This document shows positions 25,406 through 34,412 of a stretch of 64,000 bases of DNA, in pieces. Within the stretch, counting starts at the first letter, position 1; each line of letters opens with the position of its first letter. Where the stretch lies: contig CAVXNC010000018.1 in NCBI GenBank assembly GCA_963762865.1, forward strand, positions 115,630 to 179,629, in the 5' to 3' direction. The DNA comes from DATHAP01 sp963762865. GTDB lineage: Bacteria; Actinomycetota; Actinomycetes; JACCUZ01. The translations under genes and the position numbers were made by a program. The notes below the pieces were generated by a model, which did not search any database, was not told the origin of the DNA, and saw only the letters and a list, made by a program, of their open reading frames with translations.

Positions 25406-26083
25406 ATGACCATCGCCACGAACGCGACCGCCACCCGTCCCACCGCCAGCCCCCGCGCTGCCACGGCCCTCGCCGCCGCGGCCGCGATGCTGCTCGCCGT
25501 CCCGGTCGCCGTCGAGGCGTTCTGGTTGCACTCCGGCGACGACCCCGCGGGGGACCTGCTCTTCGCCGCGACCCAGGTGGCCGGCTGGCTGATCGTCCTC
25601 ACGGTGGTGCGCGACCTGCTGCGGGTCGGCCGCCGGGGCCGGGTCCTGCCGCTGCTGGTCGTCGCCGGCGTCAGTCTGCAGGCGGCGTTCGGCATGGTGT
25701 ACGGCCTGACCACGCTGGCGTCCGGTGAACCGTTGGAGGCCTCGTTCGTGCTGTTCCTGCTCGGCTTCCTGCTGCTGGGCGTGGGTGCGGTCGGCTGGGG
25801 CCTACGGCTGCGGCGGGGCGCCCTGCGCACCGCCGGCTACGGGCTGGTCGGCGTCGGCGCCCTGGGCTTCCTAGCCGTCGCGGTCGGTGACTCGCCATGG
25901 CACGACCCGCTGCTGCTCGGGTCGTACGCCGCGTGGGTCGTTGTCGGCGCGGGCCGAGCTGCGGGTCTAGTCGAACGGGTCGATCAGGTCCGGCTCGTCC
26001 AGCAGGTCGGGGTCGCCGCCCCGGACTCGGCAGGTGCGCTCCAGCCACAGGCCGGCACCGGTGAGCAGGACGGCGGCGACTAA
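25406..26083 (+). CDS. Hypothetical multi-span membrane protein
   Basis: 225 residues from an ATG preceded by an ACAGGAG site. Six hydrophobic helices fill residues 15-190. The first two read ATALAAAAAMLLAVPVAVEA and LLFAATQVAGWLIVLTVV. It is divergent from the sensor kinase, a place often taken by target genes of NarL-type systems. The last 38 or so residues (after VVVGAGRAAG) are antisense to the DUF3180 gene and look accidental, so the original stop may have been lost. I do not recognise a family. Confidence 0.7.
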   Translation: MTIATNATATRPTASPRAATALAAAAAMLLAVPVAVEAFWLHSGDDPAGDLLFAATQVAGWLIVLTVVRDLLRVGRRGRVLPLLVVAGVSLQAAFGMVYGLTTLASGEPLEASFVLFLLGFLLLGVGAVGWGLRLRRGALRTAGYGLVGVGALGFLAVAVGDSPWHDPLLLGSYAAWVVVGAGRAAGLVERVDQVRLVQQVGVAAPDSAGALQPQAGTGEQDGGD

Positions 26084-26446
26084 CGCGACGCCGCAGATCA
26101 CCGCCCGCTCCTGGCGGCTGGTGATCTCCAGGCCCGGCAGCAGGACCAGGAGGTAGCCGAGGTAGCAGCCGCCGACGATCGGGCCGACGTGGGCGCTCGC
26201 CTTGCCCAGCACCGCCATCCGGGCGACGCCGAGCGGGTTCGGCGGCCGGTCGCCCCGCAGCCGGGAACGCAGCGCGACGGTCGCCACGACCACGACGACG
26301 GCGAGGATCGCGACGCCGGTCGGCGCGGTCCAGGTGAGCACGGGCAACGAGGAACCGCGCGACTCGGCGATCCGCAGCGCGCCCCACGCGAGCGCCGCCA
26401 CACCGAGGAGCAGGGCCACCAGCGAGCTGATGCGCGTCGGCCTCAC
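25967..26446 (-). CDS. DUF3180 membrane protein
   Basis: A 159-residue protein with four helices (SSLVALLLGVAALAWGALRI, TGVAILAVVVVVATVAL, a third near GPIVGGCYLGYLLVLL, and VICGVALVAAVLLTGAGLWL). DUF3180 proteins stand at the end of folate operons in actinobacteria, as here. GTG overlaps the folK stop by four bases. Function unknown. Confidence 0.85.
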   Translation of the reverse strand: MRPTRISSLVALLLGVAALAWGALRIAESRGSSLPVLTWTAPTGVAILAVVVVVATVALRSRLRGDRPPNPLGVARMAVLGKASAHVGPIVGGCYLGYLLVLLPGLEITSRQERAVICGVALVAAVLLTGAGLWLERTCRVRGGDPDLLDEPDLIDPFD

Positions 26447-26979
26447 GGCGGCACCTCGAGCACCAGGTCGTCGCGACGCCGGACACCGGAGACGTCCAGT
26501 CGGGCGAGCAGGTCGGCGACCGGGCCGGCGCCGGGCAGCGTCGCCGACGGGTCGGCCTCGTTCCACGGCACGAGGACGAAGGCGCGCTCGGCGGCGAGGG
26601 GGTGCGGGACCAGGAGGTCGGGCTCGTCGACGACCAGCTCGCCGACCGCGACGAGGTCGACGTCGAGGGTCCGCGGTCCCCAGCGGACGTCGCGGGTGCG
26701 GTCGAACGCGTCCTCGATGGCCAGCGCGCGCTCGAGCAGCGTCCGCGGCGAGTGCGGGCCTTCGGCAACGACGACGGCGTTGAGGTAGTCGGGCTGCTCC
26801 GGTCCGCCGACCGGGTCGGTCTCGTAGACCGGCGAGACGGCCAGCAGGGCGAGGTCGGGGGTGTCGGCGAGGGCGTCGACCGCACCCTGGAGCATCGCCA
26901 GCCGCTCCCCCTGGTTGCTGCCCAGGGCGAGCACGACCCGCCGCACGTCGCTCACCGGCTGCTCATCGGGTCCGCTCAC
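26443..26979 (-). CDS. folK: 6-hydroxymethyl-7,8-dihydropterin pyrophosphokinase
   Basis: A 178-residue enzyme that activates hydroxymethyl-dihydropterin for dihydropteroate synthase. Signatures are VVLALGSNQGERLAML, SPVYETDPVGGPEQPDYLNA and RWGPRTLDVDLV, which carries the catalytic Arg and Asp residues. PHPLAAERAFVLVP follows. ATG overlaps the folB stop (ATGA). Confidence 0.97.
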   Translation of the reverse strand: MSGPDEQPVSDVRRVVLALGSNQGERLAMLQGAVDALADTPDLALLAVSPVYETDPVGGPEQPDYLNAVVVAEGPHSPRTLLERALAIEDAFDRTRDVRWGPRTLDVDLVAVGELVVDEPDLLVPHPLAAERAFVLVPWNEADPSATLPGAGPVADLLARLDVSGVRRRDDLVLEVPP

Positions 26980-27350
26980 CGGGTCCGCTCGATCGTGACG
27001 GCCACGTCCTGGAACGGCACCTCGATGGGGGCTTCCGGCTTGTGCACCGTGACCCGCGCCCGGTCGACCCGGTCGTAGGCGAGGCAGGCGCCCGCGATCC
27101 GCTCGGCCAGGGTCTCGAGCAGCTGCACGGGCTCACCCTCCACGACGGCGACGACATCCTTCGCGAGCTCCCCGTAGTGCACGGTGTCGGTCACGTCGTC
27201 CGAGCGACCCGCGCCGGACAGGTCGAGCCACAAGGTGACGTCGACGAGGAACGGCTGGCCGGCCGCCCGCTCGTCGGCGTAGACGCCGTGGTGACCGTGG
27301 CCGCGCAGGCCGCGCAGCACGATCGTGTCGGTCGCCCGCTCCCCGCTCAC
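26976..27350 (-). CDS. folB: Dihydroneopterin aldolase
   Basis: A 124-residue enzyme cleaving dihydroneopterin to hydroxymethyl-dihydropterin. The start DTIVLRGLRGHGHHGVYADE includes the family Glu and His, YGELAKDV and the catalytic-Lys region ARVTVHKPEAPI are present. GTG overlaps the stop of the NTF2-like gene by four bases. Confidence 0.96.
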   Translation of the reverse strand: MSGERATDTIVLRGLRGHGHHGVYADERAAGQPFLVDVTLWLDLSGAGRSDDVTDTVHYGELAKDVVAVVEGEPVQLLETLAERIAGACLAYDRVDRARVTVHKPEAPIEVPFQDVAVTIERTR

Positions 27351-27799
27351 GCCTCGGTCTCCTCACTGGTGAGCACCGGCGAGGCGTGGTGCACCCACAG
27401 CCGCCACCCGGTGGTCGTTCGGCGGAAGACGTTGGTGGCGACGGCCCGGCCCCCGGCCAGTCCCGGCGTCGGGTCGGCAACCGTCGACGGCAGCCCGGTC
27501 AGCATGTTCTCGCCGCAGGTGACGACGGCGGTGTCCCCGGACACGGACACCGACACGTCGGTGAGGACGAACTGGATGTAGGACGTGTTCGCCATGATCA
27601 TCGACCAGGACCGCAAGACCTGCGAGGTGCCGTGCAACGGCGCCCAGCCGGGGTGCACGCAGGTGGCCGTCTCGCCGGCCGACTCGTCGAGCCAGACCGA
27701 CGTCATCAGGTCGATGTCACCGGTCTCGAAGGCGTCGTAGAGGGCCGTGTTGGCGGCCCGGACGGCGGCCTCGTCATCGGTCGCCCCGTGCGCGGTCAC
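27347..27799 (-). CDS. NTF2/SnoaL-like protein embedded in the folate operon
   Basis: A 150-residue alpha+beta cone-fold protein: DEAAVRAANTALYDAFETGD, then WLDESAGETATCVHPGWAPL, and the sheet strands VTDVSVSVSGD-like through GWRLWVHHASPV. This resembles SnoaL_3 domains. Both ends overlap neighbours by four bases (GTGA with folP and with folB), so it is translated with the pathway. No catalytic role is known. It could supply or assist a missing step such as dihydroneopterin triphosphate dephosphorylation, but that is only a guess from position. Confidence 0.85.
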   Translation of the reverse strand: MTAHGATDDEAAVRAANTALYDAFETGDIDLMTSVWLDESAGETATCVHPGWAPLHGTSQVLRSWSMIMANTSYIQFVLTDVSVSVSGDTAVVTCGENMLTGLPSTVADPTPGLAGGRAVATNVFRRTTTGWRLWVHHASPVLTSEETEA

Positions 27800-28680
27800 G
27801 ACCCGACCCTGGCAGACCGCAGGGCTGCCACCACGCGCAGGGCGTCCACGGTCGGCCGGACCGCGTGGACCCGCAGGCACCACACGTCGTGCGCGGCGAC
27901 GGCCGAGAGCACCGCGGTCGCCACGTCACGGCCCTCCGCGTCGCGCGGCGCCCCGTCGGGGCCGGCCAGCAGCCGGCCGAGGAAGCCCTTGCGCGAGGCG
28001 CCGACCAGGAGCGGACGGCCGAGGCCGGCGAGCCGGTCGAGGTTGGCGAGCAGCGCCCAGTTGTGGTCGGCGTCCTTGGCGAACCCGATGCCCGGGTCGA
28101 GCACCACGCGCTCGGCGTCGACCCCGGCAGCCACCAGCGCGTCGAGGCGCTGCCGCAGCTCGCGGACCACGTCGGCCACCACGTCGTCGTAGACCGCCCG
28201 GTCCGCCATGTCGGCACTGTGCCCACGCCAGTGCATGGCGACGTACGGCACGGTGGAGGACGCGACGACCGCCGCCATGTCCTCGTCGGCCAGCCCACCG
28301 CTGACGTCGTTGACCACGGCGGCACCGGCGTCGAGCGCGGCCGATGCGACGCGCGACCGCATGGTGTCGATGCTCACGACGACGCCGGCAGCGGCCAGCG
28401 CCTCGACGACGGGTACGACGCGGCGCAGCTCCTCCACCTCGTCGACCCGCTGGGCACCGGGACGGGTGGACTCGCCGCCGACGTCAACCAGGTCGGCGCC
28501 CTCGTCGCGCATCTCCAGTCCGTGCGCCACGGCGGCGTCGACGGCCAGGTAGGACCCGCCGTCGGAGAAGGAGTCCGGTGTCACGTTCAGCACGCCCATC
28601 ACCAGCGGGCGACCGGTGGCGACGGCGGCCGGCAGGCCTCGCGGTGCAGGGTGCGGGGCGCTGCTCGACGGGGAGCTCAC
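27796..28680 (-). CDS. folP: Dihydropteroate synthase
   Basis: A 294-residue TIM-barrel enzyme, target of sulfonamides. It joins p-aminobenzoate to the pterin pyrophosphate. Signatures are VMGVLNVTPDSFSDGG, DLVDVGGESTRPGA, SIDTMRSRVA, VNDVSGG and VLDPGIGFAKD, then LLVGASRKGFLG. GTG 28680 overlaps the folE stop. Confidence 0.97.
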   Translation of the reverse strand: MSSPSSSAPHPAPRGLPAAVATGRPLVMGVLNVTPDSFSDGGSYLAVDAAVAHGLEMRDEGADLVDVGGESTRPGAQRVDEVEELRRVVPVVEALAAAGVVVSIDTMRSRVASAALDAGAAVVNDVSGGLADEDMAAVVASSTVPYVAMHWRGHSADMADRAVYDDVVADVVRELRQRLDALVAAGVDAERVVLDPGIGFAKDADHNWALLANLDRLAGLGRPLLVGASRKGFLGRLLAGPDGAPRDAEGRDVATAVLSAVAAHDVWCLRVHAVRPTVDALRVVAALRSARVGS

Positions 28681-29279
28681 CTTGCGACGATGAGGCTCAT
28701 CGCCTCGGCCCGCGTCGTGGGATCGCGCAGCTGGCCGCGCACCGCCGAGGTCACCGTCGTCGCACCGGGCTTGCGGATGCCGCGCATGGACATGCAGAGG
28801 TGCTCGCACTGGAGGACGACGATCGCGCCGCGCGGCTCGAGGATGCGCATCAGCGCATCGGCGATCTGCGTCGTCATCCGCTCCTGCACCTGCGGGCGGC
28901 GGGCGTAGACGTCGACCAGTCGCGCCAGCTTGGAGAGGCCGGTGATGCGCCCATCCGGCGACGGGATGTAGCCGACGTGCGCCACCCCGGCGAAGGGCAC
29001 CAGGTGGTGCTCGCAGACCGACCGCACCTCGATGTCCTTGAGCAGCACCATCTCGTCGTGGCCGAGGTCGAAGGTCGTCGTGAGGACGTCCTCGGGCTCC
29101 TGCCAGAGACCCGCGAAGATCTCCCGGTAGGCACGGGCCACCCGCTCCGGGGTGTCCCGCAGCCCGTCGCGGTCGGGGTCCTCCCCGATGGCGACCAGCA
29201 GGTCGTAGGTCGCCCGGCGGACGGCATCCTCGTCGTAGGTGCACTCGCGCGAGTCGCGCGGGCCGTCCTGCTGGCTCAA
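28677..29279 (-). CDS. folE: GTP cyclohydrolase I
   Basis: A 200-residue enzyme opening folate synthesis from GTP. Zinc and active-site residues lie in RSVCEHHLVPFAG and YIPSPDGRITGLSKLARL, with QVQERMTTQIA and the closing CEHLCMSMRGIRKPG. The best start is a TTG at 29277-29279, eight bases after the ftsH stop; the next in-frame ATG would remove conserved sequence. The rare start may tune translation. Confidence 0.95.
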   Translation of the reverse strand: MSQQDGPRDSRECTYDEDAVRRATYDLLVAIGEDPDRDGLRDTPERVARAYREIFAGLWQEPEDVLTTTFDLGHDEMVLLKDIEVRSVCEHHLVPFAGVAHVGYIPSPDGRITGLSKLARLVDVYARRPQVQERMTTQIADALMRILEPRGAIVVLQCEHLCMSMRGIRKPGATTVTSAVRGQLRDPTTRAEAMSLIVAR

Positions 29280-29286
29280 CGCCCGG

Positions 29287-31323
29287 TCAGCTCTCCCGAC
29301 CCAAGGGCCGGCCCGGGATGTCGTCGGAGGGAAGCGGGGAGTCGGGCACGTCGGTCGGGCCCGTGACGCCCATGCTGTGCTCCTTGTCCTGCCCGTTGAC
29401 CCCGGTGGGCGAGGCGAGCTCCTTGGGCGTCATGACCGGGCCGGCCTGCGGACTGCGCTTGGCGGAGCCGGTCCACGCCGGCCGGGCCGGCCGCTTGCGG
29501 ATCTCGGTGAAGATCGCGGCGACCTCGGCCTTGTCCAGCGTCTCCTTCTCGAGCAGCTCGAGCACCAGCTCGTCGAGGATGTCGCGGTTGTCGACCAGGA
29601 TCTGCCAGGCCTCGTCGTGCGCGGTCTCGATGAGGCGCTTGACCTCCTCGTCGACCACGCCGGCGACCTCCTCGGAGTAGTCACGCTGGTGACCCATGTC
29701 GCGGCCGAGGAAGGGCTCGGCGTTCTCCGACCCGAGCTTGATGGCACCGATCCGCTCGGTCATGCCGTACTGCGTGACCATCGCGCGAGCGACGCTCGTC
29801 GCCTTCTCGATGTCGTTGGCGGCACCCGTGGTCGGGTCGTGGAAGACGATCTCCTCGGCCGCCCGGCCGCCCAGCATGTAGGCCAGCTGGTCGAGCATCT
29901 CGTTGCGCGTGGTGGAGTACTTGTCCTCGTCCGGCAGCACCATCGTGTAGCCCAGCGCGCGGCCCCGCGACAGGATCGTGATCTTGTGCACCGGGTCGGT
30001 GTTGGGCAGCGCCGCGGCCACCAGGGCGTGCCCGCCCTCGTGGTACGCCGTGATCTTCTTCTCCTTGTCGCTCATGATCCGCGTGCGCTTCTGCGGGCCG
30101 GCGACCACACGGTCGATCGCCTCGTCGAGAGCGCGCGCGTCGATGAGCCGCATGTCGGAGCGGGCGGTCAGCAGCGCCGCCTCGTTGAGCACGTTGGCCA
30201 GGTCGGCGCCGGTGAACCCGGGGGTGCGTCGCGCGAACGCCTTCAGGTCGATGCTCTCGTCGATCGGCTTGCCCTTGGCGTGCACCTGCAGGATCTGGAA
30301 CCGACCCAGCAGGTCCGGCCGCTCCACGGCGATCTGCCGGTCGAAGCGACCCGGGCGCAGCAGTGCCGGGTCGAGGATGTCGGGCCGGTTGGTGGCCGCG
30401 ATCAGGATCACGCCGCCCTTGACGTCGAAGCCGTCCATCTCGACGAGCAGCTGGTTCAGCGTCTGCTCGCGCTCGTCGTGGCCGCCGCCCATGCCGGCGC
30501 CGCGGTGACGGCCGACGGCGTCGATCTCGTCGACGAAGACGATGGCCGGGGCGTTGGCCTTGGCCTGCTCGAAGAGGTCACGGACCCGGGAGGCACCGAC
30601 GCCGACGAACATCTCGACGAAGTCCGAACCCGAGATCGAGTAGAACGGCACGCCGGCCTCGCCCGCGACGGCACGCGCCAGCAGCGTCTTGCCGGTGCCG
30701 GGGGGACCGTACAGCAGGACGCCCTTGGGGATCTTGGCGCCGATCGCCTGGAACTTCGCGGGGTTCTCGAGGAACTCCTTGATCTCCTCGAGCTCCTCCA
30801 CGGCCTCGTCGGCACCCGCGACGTCCTTGAAGGTCGTCTTCGGGGTGTCCTTGCTGATCAGCTTTGCCTTCGACTTCCCGAACTGCATGACGCGGGAGCC
30901 GCCGCCCTGCATCTGGTTGAAGAAGAACAGGAAGAGCAGGACCAGGATCAGGACCGGCAGGAAGTTGATGAACAGCGACACCAGCAGGTTGGTCCGCGGC
31001 ACCTCGTCGGTGTAGCCGCCGGGCGGTGCGTAGGTCTTCAGCATGCTGACGATCTCGCGCTGGCGGGCCTGGACGTAGTCGGTCTGGATCTTGCCGCTTT
31101 CCTCGACCTCGGTGCCGTCCTTCAGCGTGAGCTCGAGGCGCTGGTCGCGGTCGACCAGCTTGGCCTCCGCGACCTTGCCGTCCTCGAGCGCCTTGAGAGC
31201 CACGGAGGTGTCGACCTGCTTGAAGCCGCCGGTGACCGACGACAGCGAGGTCACCACCAGGACAGCGAGGATGACGATGACGACCCAGAAGAACGGGCCT
31301 CGGAAGTAGCGTTTGACGTCCAT
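29287..31323 (-). CDS. ftsH: ATP-dependent zinc metalloprotease FtsH
   Basis: A 678-residue membrane AAA+ protease that degrades damaged or regulatory membrane and soluble proteins. It has two N-terminal helices (FFWVVIVILAVLVVTSLSSV and a second after the periplasmic loop near LFINFLPVLILVLLFLFFF). Walker A is GPPGTGKT, Walker B VFVDEIDA, the second region of homology ends near RPGRFDR, and the zinc site is HEGGH. It leads the folate operon, a common arrangement in actinobacteria. Confidence 0.97.
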   Translation of the reverse strand: MDVKRYFRGPFFWVVIVILAVLVVTSLSSVTGGFKQVDTSVALKALEDGKVAEAKLVDRDQRLELTLKDGTEVEESGKIQTDYVQARQREIVSMLKTYAPPGGYTDEVPRTNLLVSLFINFLPVLILVLLFLFFFNQMQGGGSRVMQFGKSKAKLISKDTPKTTFKDVAGADEAVEELEEIKEFLENPAKFQAIGAKIPKGVLLYGPPGTGKTLLARAVAGEAGVPFYSISGSDFVEMFVGVGASRVRDLFEQAKANAPAIVFVDEIDAVGRHRGAGMGGGHDEREQTLNQLLVEMDGFDVKGGVILIAATNRPDILDPALLRPGRFDRQIAVERPDLLGRFQILQVHAKGKPIDESIDLKAFARRTPGFTGADLANVLNEAALLTARSDMRLIDARALDEAIDRVVAGPQKRTRIMSDKEKKITAYHEGGHALVAAALPNTDPVHKITILSRGRALGYTMVLPDEDKYSTTRNEMLDQLAYMLGGRAAEEIVFHDPTTGAANDIEKATSVARAMVTQYGMTERIGAIKLGSENAEPFLGRDMGHQRDYSEEVAGVVDEEVKRLIETAHDEAWQILVDNRDILDELVLELLEKETLDKAEVAAIFTEIRKRPARPAWTGSAKRSPQAGPVMTPKELASPTGVNGQDKEHSMGVTGPTDVPDSPLPSDDIPGRPLGRES

Positions 31324-31516
31324 CGAACCGGGGCGGGTCGCCCCGTCCCTCCTGCCGGCTACGGAATGCGCTTATGTGGTGGTGCACAGACGGTTTGTCG
31401 GACTCTGACGGTACACCGGGCGTGGCGAGCACGCGGTGGCGTCCACCGAACGCGGTCACCCCGCCCTGTCCACCTGCCCCAACGCCGGTCGGCGCGGGAG
31501 GGTTCCTTGGGCCCCC

Positions 31517-32071
31517 TCAGGAGGAGTAGACGTGCGGCGCGAGCGTGCCCACGAACGGCAGGTTCCGGTAGCGCTCGGCGTAGTCCAGCCCGTAGCCGAT
31601 GACGAACTCGTTGGGGATGTCGAAGCCGACGTAGCGCACCGGGACGTCGACCTGGGCGGCGTCCGGCTTGCGCAGCAGCGTGCACACCTCGACCGAGGCC
31701 GGGCCGCGTGAGGACAGGTTCGACATCAGCCAGGACAGCGTGAGCCCGGAGTCGATGATGTCCTCGACGATCAGCACGTTGCGGCCGGAGATGTCCTTGT
31801 CGAGGTCCTTGAGGATGCGGACCACGCCCGAGGACTTGGTGCCCGACCCGTAGGACGACACCGCCATCCAGTCCATCTCGACCGGGGTGTGCAGGGTCCG
31901 CGCCAGGTCGGCCATCACCATCACGGCCCCCTTGAGCACCCCCACCAGCAGCAGGTCACGGCCGTCGTAGTCGGTGTCGATCTCGCCGGCCATCTCCGAC
32001 AGCCGGCGCTGGATCTGCTCCTCGCTGATGAGGACCTTCTCCAGCTGGTCGCCCAAGTCCTTCTCGTCCAC
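31517..32071 (-). CDS. hpt: Hypoxanthine phosphoribosyltransferase
   Basis: A 184-residue purine-salvage enzyme. The PRPP-binding loop is VLIVEDIIDSGLTLSWL, the flexible-loop SYGSGTKSSG and the early DLLLVGVLKGAVMVMADL agree with the family, and VGFDIPNEFVIGYGLDYAE is the C-terminal signature. GTG 32071 is close behind GAGG. The gene lies 22 bases past tilS and upstream of ftsH, the standard tilS-hpt-ftsH order. Confidence 0.96.
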   Translation of the reverse strand: MDEKDLGDQLEKVLISEEQIQRRLSEMAGEIDTDYDGRDLLLVGVLKGAVMVMADLARTLHTPVEMDWMAVSSYGSGTKSSGVVRILKDLDKDISGRNVLIVEDIIDSGLTLSWLMSNLSSRGPASVEVCTLLRKPDAAQVDVPVRYVGFDIPNEFVIGYGLDYAERYRNLPFVGTLAPHVYSS

Positions 32072-32093
32072 GCCCTCGTGCTCCTCTGACCCG

Positions 32094-33092
32094 TCAGCCG
32101 GGTCGTTCGTCGGGAAGGTGAAGCATCGCACGGTCGCGACCCACTCGTACCCCTCCGGGCAGGTGCAGGGGGCCCTGGCCGTGCCAGCCGGTCACCAGCC
32201 GGTCGACCTCGGCGACGTGGGCGGCGGTCAGGTCCGTGCCCGGCGCACCGGCGTCGAGGAGTGCCCGTCGGAGCGCTCTGCGGCGTACGCCCTCAGGGAG
32301 CCGCGCCAGGACCCCCACGTCCAGCCGCCCTGGGGCCGGAGCCGCCTCGGCGAGGGCGGTTGCCGCCCACGCGTCGAGGGCGTCGGCGTCGGCGCGCAGC
32401 AGGTCGGCGGTGCGCGCCAGGGCCTGGCCGACGCCGGGACCGAGGGCCTTCTCCATGGCGGGCAGCAGGTCGTCGCGGACCCGGCTGCGGGCGTAGGCGG
32501 GGTCGGCGTTGTGCGGGTCCTCCCAGACGGCCACGCCGGACTCGCGGGCCGCGGCGCGAACCGTCGCCCGCTCGAGGCCGAGGAGGGGGCGCCGGTAGCG
32601 GCCACGGGTCGCGGGCATGCCGGCCAGGGACCGCGCGCCAGAGCCTCGGGCGAGGCCCAGCAGAACGGTCTCGGCCTGGTCGTCGAGGGTGTGGCCGAGC
32701 AGGACGGCGGCTGCGCCGAGGCGCTCCGCGACCTCGTCGAGCGCGGCGTAGCGGGCGTCGCGGGCCGCCGCCTCGGGCCCACCGGTGGTGCCCACCTCGA
32801 CCCGGGCGACCTCGACGGGGTCGAGGCCGAGAACGGTCAGCGCAGCGGCCAGGTCTGCCGCCCGGCTCGCTGAGCCGTCCTGCAGGCCGTGGTCGACGGT
32901 GACCGCGCCGGCCGGTCTGGCGGGCTGGCCCGGGCGCGACGCCTCGAAGGCCAGGGCAGCGGCCAGTGCGACCGAGTCGGCCCCCCCGCTGCACGCCACC
33001 AGCACCGGCCCGGCGGTGTGACTGCTGTCGAGGTCCCGCAGCACGCGCCGGACCGCGCTGCGGACGGCGGCCACCTGCGGACTCGGCCCCAC
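32094..33092 (-). CDS. tilS: tRNA(Ile)-lysidine synthetase
   Basis: A 332-residue N-type ATP pyrophosphatase that converts the wobble C of tRNA-Ile(CAU) to lysidine. The PP-loop is VLVACSGGADSVALAAAL; then TVDHGLQDGSASRAADL and LLGHTLDDQAETVLLGLARG. The C-terminal half is short, as in many actinobacterial forms. GTG 33092 is the start. Confidence 0.96.
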   Translation of the reverse strand: MGPSPQVAAVRSAVRRVLRDLDSSHTAGPVLVACSGGADSVALAAALAFEASRPGQPARPAGAVTVDHGLQDGSASRAADLAAALTVLGLDPVEVARVEVGTTGGPEAAARDARYAALDEVAERLGAAAVLLGHTLDDQAETVLLGLARGSGARSLAGMPATRGRYRRPLLGLERATVRAAARESGVAVWEDPHNADPAYARSRVRDDLLPAMEKALGPGVGQALARTADLLRADADALDAWAATALAEAAPAPGRLDVGVLARLPEGVRRRALRRALLDAGAPGTDLTAAHVAEVDRLVTGWHGQGPLHLPGGVRVGRDRAMLHLPDERPG

Positions 33093-33118
33093 CCCCCGAC
33101 CCTAGGGGAGTCCGACGG

Positions 33119-34237
33119 TCAGGCGCGGAGCTCGCGCGGGGTGACGACGCGCTCGACCCAGGCGGTCGGGTCGGAGATCTCGGCCTTGGTGGGCAGGTTC
33201 TCCGCCCGCTCCCAGACCTGGTTGAAGCCGTGCATGCCGGCCCGGTCGACAGCGCCGCGCACGAAGCGCTCGCCGTCGCGGTACTGCCGCAGCTTGGCGT
33301 CGATGCCGAGCAGCCGGCGCACCACCTGCTCGACGCGGCCCGACTCCTTGCGCCGCGCCTGGAACTTCGACCGGATGATCGCCACCGACGGGATGACCGA
33401 GGGGCCGACGCCGTCCATCACGAAGTCCGCGTGTCCCTCGAGCAGCGACATCAGCGCCGTGATGCGGTCGAGGATCTCGCGCTGCGCCGGGGTCTGCACC
33501 GCCTCGACCAGCGACGGGCCGGAGCCCTCGCCGTCGGAGTCCACGCCCTCCCGGATCGCGCCGTACGCCGCCATGGCAGCTGCCTTGACGCGGTCGGCCA
33601 GCGCCGCCGGGTCGACGTCCGTCGCCTCGACGAAGGCGCGCAGCTCGCTCATCATGTGCTCGCGCAGCCACGGCACCGCGCCGAACTGCACGCGGTGGGT
33701 CTCCTCGTGCAGGCACACCCACAGCCGGAAGTCGTGTGGGTCGACACCCATCTCGCGTTCCGCCGACACGATGTTGGGCGCGACGAGCAGCAGCCGCCCC
33801 GGCCTGTCGGTGACGTCGACGCCGTACGGCGGGAAGAGCTCGTACTGGCCGAGGACCTTGGTGGCGAGGAAGGCGAGCAACGACCCGGTCTGCACGCCGG
33901 TCACCTTCGAGCCCACCGCGTCGCCGACCGGGGACGAGGTCGTGCGCCGCTCCTGCAGCTTTTCGATCAGCGGCTCCAGGACGGTGCGGAAGCCGGCCGC
34001 GTTTGCCTTGATCCACCCGGGGCGGTCGATGACGACGACGGACCGGCCGGGTCGGTCGTCGGTCGGTGCGTCCAGCCCGGTGAAGGCGGCGACGTGACCG
34101 TGCGCCTGTGCGGCGTACGTCCGCAGGTCGGCCACCGCCTCCCGGGCCTCGTCGTGGCTCACGACAGGTCCAGGCTTCACGAGCCGAATGCCGGTCGACA
34201 CAGCCAGGTCCCAGTCGACCATCGCGGAGGAATTCAT
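33119..34237 (-). CDS. Zinc-dependent metalloprotease (F420-associated DUF2342 family)
   Basis: A 372-residue protein with the zinc-binding motif HEETHRVQF preceded by DFRLWVCL, and later LEGHADFVMDGVG, which likely gives the third ligand. It matches the family annotated as 'coenzyme F420 biosynthesis associated' or 'zinc-dependent metalloprotease', which stands beside tilS in many actinobacteria. ATG 34237 is the start of the conserved MVDWDLAVSTG region. Substrates are unknown. Confidence 0.85.
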   Translation of the reverse strand: MNSSAMVDWDLAVSTGIRLVKPGPVVSHDEAREAVADLRTYAAQAHGHVAAFTGLDAPTDDRPGRSVVVIDRPGWIKANAAGFRTVLEPLIEKLQERRTTSSPVGDAVGSKVTGVQTGSLLAFLATKVLGQYELFPPYGVDVTDRPGRLLLVAPNIVSAEREMGVDPHDFRLWVCLHEETHRVQFGAVPWLREHMMSELRAFVEATDVDPAALADRVKAAAMAAYGAIREGVDSDGEGSGPSLVEAVQTPAQREILDRITALMSLLEGHADFVMDGVGPSVIPSVAIIRSKFQARRKESGRVEQVVRRLLGIDAKLRQYRDGERFVRGAVDRAGMHGFNQVWERAENLPTKAEISDPTAWVERVVTPRELRA

Positions 34238-34412
34238 CGCCTCACCGTACGTTCTCGAGAGCGGGCCGGCAGCGGTGCCCACGAGCGGATGCCTGTGGTC
34301 CGGCCGGTGTCCGGACACGTCGACGGCCGGGTGCGTCCGTGATGGACGCGCCCGGCCGACGACGGAGAGCAGGTGCTTGTCTACTTCATGCTGGGTCTCC
34401 GGCAGGCGAGCG

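Noticed and set aside
29239..31602. A 787-residue plus-strand frame
   Set aside because: It is antisense to ftsH; the sense strand has all FtsH motifs.
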